A DNA stretch of 64,000 nucleotides from Costus lasius (Eukaryota; Streptophyta; Magnoliopsida; Zingiberales; Costaceae), in assembly GCA_027563935.2 (NCBI GenBank), contig CM050454.1, positions 77,954,596-78,018,595 on the forward strand. Reading direction: 5' to 3'. A program made the translations under genes and the position numbers. Within the stretch, counting starts at the first letter, position 1, and every line of letters starts with the position of its first letter. The notes below the pieces were generated by a model. It had not been told where the DNA came from, searched no databases, and worked only from the letters and a program-made list of their open reading frames with translations. Of the stretch, positions 1 through 9,492 are shown piece after piece.

Positions 1-1026
1 ACAAGCTTGACAGGCTTGTCCAATAAGAACATCCTGTGGCAAAGGAAACATGTATGCCTAGTGAGTTGATTCACACTTGTGCTGTGGTTTGGGTGTAGTC
101 TTGGAAGACTCTTTCCTTTATATCGGGAGACAGTGATGTGTTGCTAGATACCCCTCGCTGATCGTGATGACGTAAGTTATCGTTACCGACATTTAAAGGA
201 AACCCTTAGGGTCGCACAATTTGATGATATGGCTTACTTAAGTCAGATCGTGTGGACTGAATTGTTTAGGTTCAGTTTAAAGGGATTTAATCTCTGATTG
301 TGAGTGAGATCTGGTCTGATCATGTTTAATTGATTAGGGCTTAAGATCGGTAAGCTTCGATTGAGAGAATGGATGCTAGATCGGTGAGATCAGGAGCATC
401 GAGAGATCAACGGTCAGATCTTAAGCCTCAGGGTTTATTGTAATCTGGACTAATGGCTTGGGTTGTTTGGTTTCTTGAACCAAACCGAATTGAACCAGCT
501 CATTGGATGAGCGCATGGTTCAAATGAAGAGGCATTTTGCGATTGGGGTAAGTTGTGGTCGCATGAACGTTGAGACTTTTCTATTTTTAGAAAGCATGTC
601 TCTAAACGTGACCATGACTCTCACGTTCTCAATGCTCACGCTCTCTTGACGCCTCTTTGGTTTTTTTCGACACTTGCATCTCTTGCGTGAGAGGGAGTGG
701 GCGAAAAGAGGAGCTCTCGCCAAGCATAGGATTTCTCATCTCTTCCCTTCCATTCGGTTAGGATACTTGGACGATCCTTGCTAGCACAAGGGGCGACAAG
801 GAGGAGCCAAGACTCATCTTGTGTGCGTCATCTCTGGAGAAGATCCATTTCGATCTTTGCTTCCAAGACGCCATCTAGAAATGGCATCGGTATGATTTCT
901 TCTCTTGTATGTAATCATTTTAACGTTGATCGTAAAGCATGCAATAGATCTAGAAACCCTCTTCCGCTGTTTAAATCCCTTACATGTGCCTATTAGGGTT
1001 TCATCCCCTTGTCTAGGGGACCTTCA
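1..1026 (+). repeat. 5' LTR of copia element A (left end outside window)
   Basis: Long terminal repeat that would carry promoter and polyadenylation signals for element A. It ends in ...GGGGACCTTCA directly before a primer binding site. Its first ~480 bp match the LTRs of B, C, F and K closely (the same tract with TATATCGGGAGACAG and the GATCTCACCGATCTAGC block read in either orientation). Its right half differs strongly from B and resembles the stray LTR piece at 21616-22360. The left part lies beyond base 1, so length and target-site duplication cannot be read. Confidence 0.9.
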
Positions 1027-1028
1027 AT

Positions 1029-1040
1029 TGGTATCAGAGC
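1029..1040 (+). promoter_or_regulatory. Primer binding site of element A
   Basis: TGGTATCAGAGC, two bases after the LTR end, is complementary to the 3' end of plant initiator-methionine tRNA, which primes minus-strand DNA synthesis in most plant copia elements. It fixes the 5' LTR boundary and the + orientation of the element. Confidence 0.93.
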
Positions 1041-1948
1041 TAGGTTTATGCATGTTTTTATGATTGCTTGACCCCTTTTTGTGTGATCCATTATATGCGC
1101 ATGTTCAAGAGATCTAGGATTATCATCATGCGAAAATTTTACATGCTAGTATTGGCGCATGTTTATAGTTTGTGGCGCATGAATGATGCTTATATGTTGC
1201 GCTTGTTGTATGTTATAGTTTTTCTTCAAAAACTTCATCACTTGCGCGCCTCACTTAGATCTAAGCGCCTACTGTAAATCCTTAGACAGGTTAGTAGGGT
1301 TGAAGTCATCCTCTAGGTTAGATCCAACCAGTCTGATCAGACCATCTGACAGCCTAGATGGGTCGACCAGATAGCACCTGTGCGCAAGCGCTAGGTGGCT
1401 ATAAGTCGACTGCATCACAGGCGTGTAGCGATGTCTGATTGAGACAACTAATTGAGTGCACATGAGTTAGGCCCGGGGTTACACCCGCTTGCCAGACCTC
1501 ATTGTGGCCGTTCAGCCCTAAACGCATGCATGGTTGACCTTTTGGTCGACTCAAGTTAGTTAGGACTTGGTGCATGCAAGGGCATTGGATCTGACTAGAC
1601 AAGGTGAGTGGATCCCTATTAATGGACTGTTGTAAGGTTGTAGGGCATATAAGAAAATTAAAAAAAAAAAAAGATGCCAATGGGGTTTTCGAAATTTCAT
1701 TTTCTTATTGGATCACATGCTGATTGGATGCCATATGTTTGTTTATTTAATCTTATGTGGGCTGCCCTGTTTAATGTGTGCTGTGCTGGGGCCTGCGAGC
1801 TTGGAATTTAAATGTAAATTAATATTTATTGTGATCTGCGCATCACATTTTATTTAATTTATAAAGTGTAATTGACCTGCGAGTCAATCTTGTCTAGATA
1901 GATTAATTTGTAATTTAATCAAACAAGAGCACAGAGCACACTTGGCAG

Positions 1949-2012
1949 AGGCGCATGCAGCAGTGGCTTGACCAGGTGGGAGGTCCAGGGTTCGACTCTG
2001 GGACAGGCGCAT
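1949..2012 (+). repeat. tRNA-derived (SINE-like) insert in A leader
   Basis: A ~48-bp segment with a good RNA polymerase III B box (GGTTCGACTCT, 1989-1999) preceded by a GGGAGGTCC tract typical of tRNA-derived SINE heads. It is flanked by 8-bp direct repeats AGGCGCAT (1949-1956 and 2005-2012). Copy F lacks the segment and has a single related GGGGCAT there, which looks like the empty site. It is too short to be a functional tRNA gene, so it is called a relic. Confidence 0.5.
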
Positions 2013-2351
2013 TTTCCCTGGTGGGTGCACCTGAGCTGCAATTGGCGCTTGGGCCCTAGGTTGGGCTAGATAAGAAGCAAAAGCCCCATTAAGAAAAGCA
2101 AGTGAAGACTTAAGTTAGGTTAAGGTCTTACTTAGGCTTAATGGGCTTTTACCACATAAGATCAGCATGCTTTCTCTTTATCCATTATATAATTAGAAAT
2201 GCATGATTTATTTATCTTCTGCTATCACCATAGGAATTGTATGATAGTTGAGAAGATAAAAAACCGTTAAAATCCAACGTTGAAATATCAAGCTCGTAAG
2301 CCTTCTGACGCGAAACCTCACTGTTCTGACTATCGTTGGAGCCGTGTTGTA

Positions 2352-2746
2352 CCCACTCAGTGGGCACGTCCATCTATCTTCAGACTGTGCGGGATTACAC
2401 CTGCGTGTTACAGAGAAGGGATTTATCGCTTCTCGTTGCTCAGCATAGCACGTGGTGGTCCAGGGAGTAGGTCAGGTCAGCTTGACCATGTAGGCTACAT
2501 ATGTGGCGCATATGGTAGCACATGGAGGCAGCCATCTGTGGGATCAGAGACTGTGTTGTACCAACTCAGTTGGCATAGTCTGCTGGATTGCCCAGATGAA
2601 GGGGAATCGCACGGGTTGGCGATTGGCTGGGACAGCCTACCAGAAATTAGTGCTTGTACTCTCTGTGCATCTTATCTCGCCTGAGCGGGACGCGGAGACC
2701 AAGTGTGAAATCTGGATCCCGTCTCACTAAAAGAGTTCTACTCTTT
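2352..2746 (+). promoter_or_regulatory. Leader hairpin module of element A (four hairpins)
   Basis: Hairpin 1 is 2352-2364 (CCCAC/GTGGG, loop TCA). Hairpin 2 is 2561-2573 (CCAAC/GTTGG, loop TCA). Hairpin 3 is 2676-2689 (CTCGC/GCGGG, loop CTGA). Hairpin 4 is 2730-2746 (AAAGAGT/ACTCTTT, loop TCT). The order and spacing recur in every leader in the window. The location upstream of gag suits a packaging, dimerisation or translation element in genomic RNA; that role is inferred. Confidence 0.6.
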
Positions 2747-2882
2747 CGGGCTGTTTTGCTGGATTTTTCAGTCAGATAAAATAGTGAGAAAAAGAATCAT
2801 TCTTAAGTCCTGATTGATTCTTAACATTGATACTGACCTTGCTGTTCTTGCATTGTTGTAGATTCCTGCAGCAACGAACACC

Positions 2883-5800
2883 ATGAACTTCAATGTGCGA
2901 TCCCTACTGGAAAGGGAGAAGTTTGCTGGGCCAAACTTCTCAGACTGGTACGGACACCTTAAGATTGTTCTTAAGGCAGAGAGGAAACTGTATGTCCTCA
3001 AGACGGCGATACCGCCTCAACCCGCTCCGAACGCCGCAAGGGCGGTTCGGGAAGCCTATGAAAAGCATGTCAATGATAGCATTGATGTCGCTTGCCTGAT
3101 GCTAGCGTCTATGACGCCACCGCTGCAGCGTCAGCATGAGGATATGTCTGCTATAGAAATTATAGCAAACCTCAAGATGCTATATGCTGCACAGGCGAGG
3201 ACTGAACGCTACAATTTGACCAAGCTTTTCTTTCAGAGCAAACTGGCTGAAGGGAGTCCAGTAGGAGCTCATGTGCTCAAGATGATTGGGCACAAGGAGG
3301 CTCTAGAGAAACTGGGACATACCATCAATCAGGAGCTTGCTGTAGACATTATTCTGCAGTCTCTCCCGCCTTCTTTCGATCCGTTCATTATTAACTTTAA
3401 TATGAACAAGATCGACTGTACGCCGGCAGAGTTGCTGAATATGCTCTTGACTACTGAGGAGACTCTGAAGGGAGAGCCTTCAACCTCTGTCTTAATGGTT
3501 CCTTCCAGGAACAAGAAGAAGGGGAAGAGGGGCAAAACCCCAGTGAAGAACTACAACAAGGCGCTGAAACAAAAGGTTAGGCGGTCGAAGGAATACAGAT
3601 GTTTCCACTGTGGCCAGCTGGGTCACTGGAAAAAGGACTGTAAAGCGCTCCAAGGAGACAAGAAGGGAAGCATCGCTTCTGGCTCAGGTATTTATGTGAC
3701 TGAGGTCATGTTTTCTTCTTCTATATCATGGGTGTTGGACACTGCATGTGGAGTTCACATTTGTTAAAATGTACAGGAACTCAAGAGAAGAAGACAGGTG
3801 GGGCAGCATGAGGTGGACCTACGAGTTGGAAACGGAGCACGGGTTGCTGCTGTTGCTGTAGGGGAATATTACATCTCATTACCATCTGGACTTGTATTGG
3901 AACTAGACAATTGTTATTTTGTTCCGAGTATAACTAAGAATATTATCTCTATTCCTGCTCTTGTCAGGAAAGGGTTTTCCTTTGAATGCAATATTTCAAA
4001 GTGTGTTTTATCTTTTGATAATATTGTTTATGCTACTGGTTCAATTAACAATGGGTTATTCATGTTGGACATGGAATGTTCTATACAAAATATTGATAAT
4101 AAGAAAGCCAAGTATGCTGATGATAGCACCTTGCTATGGCATAGTCGTTTAGGCCATATTAATAAGAAACGCATTAAGCGGTTGCATGAACATGGACTGC
4201 TGGGATCATTCTCCTATGAGGAGATTGATACATGCAAAGCTTGTTTAATGGGCAAAATGACGAAGTCACCTTTTCCTAATAAAGGTCAAAGGGCTTCAGG
4301 TTTACTTGACCTTATACACAGTGATGTGTGTGGGCCATTTAGTAAACATGCCAGAGGTGGCTATTCGTACTTCATTACCTTTACTGATGATTTCAGTAGG
4401 TATGGGTATGTCTATTTAACGAGACATAAAAGTGAATCTTTTGACAAGTTCAAAGAGTTCAAGAATGAAGTACAGAATCAGCTAGGCCGAAATATCAAGG
4501 CACTTCGTTCTGATCGAGGTGGAGAATACTTGAGTCATGCGTTTACTGACTATCTGAAGGAGTGTGGGATTATCTCACAGCTCACTCCGCCAGGAACACC
4601 GCAATGGAATGGTGTGTCCGAGAGGAGAAATAGAACGTTACTTGATATGGTTCGTTCTATGATGAGTCAGGCTACTCTACCTTACTCCTTTTGGGGATTT
4701 GCACTGGAAACAGCTGCAAAGGTACTAAACCGAGTGCCATCCAAGGCAGTTTCAAAGACCCCATATGAGTTATGGTATGGGAAACAGCCGAGCTTGACAT
4801 TTATCAGGATCTGGGGTTGCGAGGCTTATGTCAAAAAGCTCGCCTCTGGGAAACTAGAGAGCAGATCTGACAAATGTATCTTTGTCGGTTACCCTAAGGA
4901 AACTAAGGGTTATTATTTCTACGATCCCAAAGAGAACAAGGTATTTGTTGCTCGGACGGCCATTTTTCTTGAGAAGGAGTTTCTTCTGCAAGAAGCCAGT
5001 GGGAGAGAAATAAAACTGGATGAGAATCCAGAGGAAGGACAAAGTAGTCAAGCACAGTTGGATGAGCCTGAGTCGGTAGAACAGGTTACTGAACAACCTG
5101 AGGCTCAGATATCACGGGAACCGCGAAGATCGGGAAGGATTCGTCGACAGCCTGAGCGCTATGACGGAGTCTACATCATTGATAATGATGAACCCCTCAC
5201 TTATGCGGATGCGGTCAGTGGACCAGACTCAGCTAGATGGCTTGAAGCTATGCGAGCCGAGATGGACTCCATGTCAGATAACCAAGTTTGGGATTTGGTT
5301 GATCCGCCTCCGGGAGTTATCCCTATAGGCTGTAAATGGATCTTCAAGAAGAAGATTGACATGGATGGTAACGTGGTTACCTATAAAGGCAGGCTAGTTG
5401 CGAAAGGTTTCAAACAAATCTACGGGATAGATTATGATGAAACTTTCTCACCTGTAGCTATGTTTAAGTCTATTCGGATTCTTTTCGCGATAGCAGCATA
5501 TTACGATTATGAGATCTGGCAGATGGATGTGAAGACTGCTTTCCTTAATGGAAAATTGGATAGTTGAGAAAATGTTTCCAGATGAAAGATTTAGGAGAAG
5601 CAGCCTATGTATTAGGTGTGAAGATCTACAGGGATAGATCTAAGAGGCTTCTCGGGCTGTGCCAGAGTACTTACATCGATAAAGTCCTGGAAAGATTTCA
5701 TTTAGAGAATTCTAAAAGAGGATATCTTCCAGTCAGACATGGTCTGAATCTTTCAAAGAGTCAGTGTCCACAAACACAGACTGAGAAAGATGAAATGGAC

Positions 5801-6484
5801 AATACGCCTTATGCTTCGGCTATTGGATCCATTATGTATGCGATGTTGTGTACTCGCCCAGACGTCGCTTACGGGTTAAGCGTGACCAGTCGATTCCAAA
5901 GTAATCCAGGTCAGGCGCACTGGATTGCAGTCAAGAACATCTTGAAATATCTGCGGAGGACCAAAGATATGTTCTTCATTTATGGTGGTCAGGAAGAACT
6001 CAGTATTGAAGGATATACTGACGCTTCGTTCCAATCTAACCAGGATGATTTCCGATCGCAATCAGGCTATGTTTTTAGCTTGAATGGAGGAGCAGTGGTG
6101 TGGAAGAGTTTCAAACAGTCCATCGTTGCTGATTCCACAACAGAAGCCGAGTATGTTGCAGCCTCAGAAGCATCTAAGGAGGCAGTATGGATTCGCAAGT
6201 TCGTTAAGGAACTTGGTGTTGTTCCTTCGAGTGCAGATCCTTTGGTTATCTTCTGTGATAACACTGGAGCAATCGCACAAGCAAAGGAACCGTGGTCGCA
6301 CCAGAAGTCCAAGCACATACAGAGACGGTTTCACTTGATCCGGGAGATCATTGATTGTGGCGAGATCAAAATCTGCAAGGTTCATACAGATGACAATCTG
6401 GCAGACCCGCTTACCAAGCCTCTGGCGCAGCAGAAGCATGAGAAGCACTGTAATAATATGGGTTTGAGATTCCTCAACCATTAG
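2883..6484 (+). pseudogene. Ty1/copia gag-pol of element A, inactivated
   Basis: Remnant of the single gag-pol reading frame of a copia element: capsid-like gag, zinc knuckle, protease, integrase, reverse transcriptase and RNase H, which would form a cytoplasmic particle and integrate its cDNA. The ATG at 2883 starts gag. The zinc knuckle CFHCGQLGHWKKDC is at 3600-3641 and the protease Asp at 3738 (DTAC). A nonsense TAA at 3765-3767 follows the protease motif (B has TCA there), then the same frame stays open through integrase (HHCC and D,D35E) to about 5562. There, roughly 94 codons including the YVDD catalytic box are deleted and the frame shifts. RNase H resumes in another frame and ends at 6484. 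Compared with intact copy F (1294 aa) it is non-functional. Confidence 0.95.
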
Positions 6485-6517
6485 ATTCCTCAACAATCTA
6501 GCAGACCCGCTTTCCAA
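6485..6517 (+). other. Filler DNA at a deletion scar between A and B
   Basis: Immediately after the gag-pol stop, where a polypurine tract and LTR start are expected, there is a patchwork: ATTCCTCAAC repeats 6469-6478, and CTAGCAGACCCGC with the following bases imperfectly copies about 6398-6420. The sequence then enters an LTR in its middle, at GCCGTCTCC. This removes A's polypurine tract and about 520 bp of LTR and looks like templated repair of a double-strand break. Confidence 0.75.
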
Positions 6518-7673
6518 GCCGTCTCCTTGATTGGAGTGTGATGTTCTAAAGGGGCCCCCCTGGATGAGATGATTGAGAAAGTGTATGGCCATACCCAGGT
6601 GACTATGTTCATCTGATCTAATCATGCTCATCATATTGGAGCTACAGGCTTGACACGCTTGTCCAATAAGAACATCCAGTGGCAAAGGAAACATGTATGC
6701 CTCGTGAAGTGGATTCACACTTGTGCTGTGGTTTGGGTGTAGTCTTGGAAGACTCTTTCCTTTATATCGGGAGACAGTGATGTGTTGCTAGATACCCCTC
6801 ACTGATTGTGATAACGTAAGTTATCGTTACCGACATTTAAAGGAAACTCTTAGGGTTGCACAATTTGATGATATGGCTTACTTAAGTCAGATCGTGTGGA
6901 CTGAATTGTTTCGATTCAGTTTAAAGGGATTTAAACTCTGATTGTAAGTGAGATCTGGTCTGATCATGTTTGATTGATTAGGGCTTGAGATCGGTAAGCT
7001 TCGATCGAGAGAAGTGATGCTAGATCGGTGAGATCAAAAGCATTGAGAGATCAACGGTTAGATCTTGAACCTTTTTGGTTCAATGAGATCTAGACCATTG
7101 CTTGGGCTGGTTTGGTTTGACCATTGAACCATATACATGTGAACCGGCTCATGTGTGAGCGCATGGTTCATATGGAGTGGGATAAGCATTTGGTTCACTT
7201 GAAGTGAACGCATAACGCATGAACGTTTTCGTTTGCTATTTTTGGAAGTTCCAAAATAGAAACGCCTCCACGTTCGGTTGTTTTCATGCTCCATTCAACC
7301 CTTTGCTCCTTGCTCTCGACGACACTCTCGTGTGGAGAAAAAGACGTCTTGGAGAAAGTTTGGCCAAGCAAGAGAGTTCATCTCTCATTTCCTTTTATTC
7401 GATCAAGATACCTTGGTGCCTTGCTAGCACAAGAAGCAACAAGGGAGTAGGCAACATCTCATTGTGTGCGCATCTTTTGGAGGAGATCAGATTTGTTCTC
7501 TTCTTCCAAGCCGACATCTACACAATGGCTATGGTATGATCTATACTAGTTGTTTAACAAGTTAATCATATGTCTATGCAAACGATTTTAAGAAACCCTT
7601 GCTTCCGCTAGAAAGATTTATGCGCCTCCTATTTGGGTTTCGCCCCCCCCCCCTTTAGATTAGGGGACTTGCA
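6518..7673 (+). repeat. 5' LTR of element B, truncated at its left end
   Basis: Matches 13629-15300 (excluding the MITE) almost base for base and ends ...GGGGACTTGCA before the primer site. The outer ~520 bp, starting TGTTGGGG in the 3' copy, are missing. A poly-C run near the end differs in length between copies, as homopolymers often do. Confidence 0.92.
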
Positions 7674-7675
7674 AT

Positions 7676-7687
7676 TGGTATCAGAGC
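7676..7687 (+). promoter_or_regulatory. Primer binding site of element B
   Basis: TGGTATCAGAGC, two bases after the LTR end, complementary to initiator-methionine tRNA. Same position relative to the LTR as in element A. Confidence 0.93.
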
Positions 7688-8561
7688 TGGTTATTGCTTG
7701 TTCATATGATTGCTTGATCTTCATGTTTGATCCATGAATGCGCTTGTGAATAGATCTAATGGATAATTACATGCCTAACTACATGCTTATTGTTGTGAAT
7801 ATGATGTATCTTGGCGCATGTATCATGTATGCGCTTGTTGTAGTTTTTCCTTAAAACTTGATCACTTGCGCGCCCCATATTAGATCTAAGCGCATACTAT
7901 AAACCCTTAGATGGGTTGATGGGGTTGAAGTCATCCTCTAGGTAGGATCCAAATAGTCTGATCAGACCATCTGACAGCCTAGATGGGTCGACCAGATGGC
8001 ACCTATGCGCAAGCATGAGGTGGCTATAGGTCGACTGCAGACAGGCGTGTAGCGAGGTCTGGTTGAGACAACTAGTGAGCACTCTTGAGTTAGGCCCGGG
8101 GTCACACCCGCTTGCCAGAACTCATGAAGGTTGTTCAGCCCTTTGCGCATGCATGGTTGACCATTAGGTCGACTCAAGTCAGTTAGGACTTGGTGCATGC
8201 AAGGGCAGTGGATCTGACTAGATATGATGAGTGGATCCCTATTAATGGACCGTTGTAAGGTAGTAGGGCACATAAGACAAATAAAATTGATTCCAATGGG
8301 ATTTTCAAAATTTTATTTTGTTATTGGATCACATGTTGGTTGAATACCATGATGAGTGTCTATTTCATCTTATGTGGGTTGCCCTTTTAATGTGTGCTGT
8401 GCTGGGGCCTGCGAGCCTGGATTTAATTGTAAATTAATATTTATTGTGATCTGCGCATCACATTTTAATTAATTTATTGTGTAATTGACCTGCGTGTCAA
8501 TCTTGTCTAGATAGATTAAATTGTATTTTAATCAGACAAGAGCATAGAGCACACTTGGCAG

Positions 8562-8625
8562 AGGCGCATGCAGCAGAGGCTTGACCAGGTGGGAGGTCTA
8601 GGGTTCGACCCTATGACAGGCGCAT
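8562..8625 (+). repeat. tRNA-derived (SINE-like) insert in B leader
   Basis: Same segment as in A, with B box GGTTCGACCCT and flanking AGGCGCAT repeats at 8562-8569 and 8618-8625. Its presence in both A and B and absence from F indicates insertion in a shared ancestor of A and B after separation from F's line, or loss in F. Confidence 0.5.
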
Positions 8626-8962
8626 TTACCTGGTGAGCGCACCTGAGCTGCAGTGGGCGCTTGGGCCCTGGGTTGGGCCAGATGAGATGCAAAAGACTCA
8701 TGAAGAGCTCAAGTGAAGACTTAAGTTAACTTAAGGTCTTACCTAGGCTTAATGGGCGTTTACCACATAAGATCATCATGCTTTCTTTTGTTGTTTAAAT
8801 AACTAGAATTGCATGATTTATTTATCTTCTGCTATCACCATAGGGTTTGCATGATAGTTAAGAAGATAAAAGGACCGTTAAAATCCAATGCTAAAATATC
8901 AAGCTCGTAAGCCTTCTGACGCGAAACCTCACTGTTCTGACTATCGTTGGGGCCGTGTTGTA

Positions 8963-9356
8963 CCCACTCAGTGGGCACGCCCATCTATCTTCAGACGGTG
9001 TGTGATTTCACCTGCGTGTTACAGAGAGGGGATTTATCGCTTCTCGTTGCTCAGCATAGCACGTGGTGGTCCAGGGAGTAGGTCAGGTCAGCTTGACCAT
9101 GTAGGCTACATATGGGGCATATGTTAGCTATATGGAGGCAGCCATCTGTGGGGTCAGAGACTGTGTTGTACCAACTCAGTTGGCACAGTCTGCTGGATTG
9201 CCCAGATGAAGGGGAATCGCACGGGTTGGCGATTGGCAGGGACTGCCTACCAGAAATTAGTGCTTGTACTCTCTGTGCATCTTATCTCGCCTGAGCGGGA
9301 CGCGGAGACCAAGTATGAAATCTGGATCCTATCTCTCTAAAAGAGTCTCACTCTTT
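8963..9356 (+). promoter_or_regulatory. Leader hairpin module of element B
   Basis: Hairpins at 8963-8975 (CCCAC/GTGGG), 9171-9183 (CCAAC/GTTGG), 9286-9299 (CTCGC/GCGGG) and 9340-9356 (AAAGAGT/ACTCTTT, loop CTC). Hairpins 1 to 4 have the same spacing as in A; the only changes are in the loop of hairpin 4 and between stems. Confidence 0.6.
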
Positions 9357-9492
9357 CGGACTGTTTTAATGGATTTTTCAGTCAGATAAAATAGTGAGAA
9401 AAGAATCTTTCTTAAGTCCTGGATTGATTCTATACATTGATACTGACCTTGCTGTACTTGCATTGTTGTAGATTCCTGCAGCAACGAACACC

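Larger units (their letters stand above)
1041..2882 (+). other. Untranslated leader of element A
   Basis: Long 5' leader between the primer site and gag. No convincing protein is encoded. It contains a tRNA/SINE-like insert (1949-2012) and a structured block (about 2280-2750) with four hairpins, both described separately. The block from about 2280 to the gag ATG is the most conserved noncoding part of the element: it aligns well with the leaders of B and F and in outline with those of D, E and G. Confidence 0.75.
7688..9492 (+). other. Untranslated leader of element B
   Basis: Homologous to A's leader over most of its length. It contains the same SINE-like insert (8562-8625) and hairpin block (8963-9356). 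The open frame that spans this region in A is broken by a frame change near 9112, so conservation is at the RNA/DNA level rather than protein level. Confidence 0.75.

Noticed and set aside
1951..2011. Functional tRNA gene
   Set aside because: A B box is present, but there is no complete acceptor or anticodon arm and the segment is about 48 bp.
2280..2684. A 134-codon open frame in A's leader, also open in F (45722-46108), as a possible conserved upstream gene
   Set aside because: It opens at TTG in A, is frame-broken in B near 9112, and is not kept in D, E or G. The hairpin structures explain the conservation better.
6164..6718. 184-codon - strand frame opposite A's RNase H
   Set aside because: Antisense shadow of pol; similar shadows appear opposite every RNase H copy.
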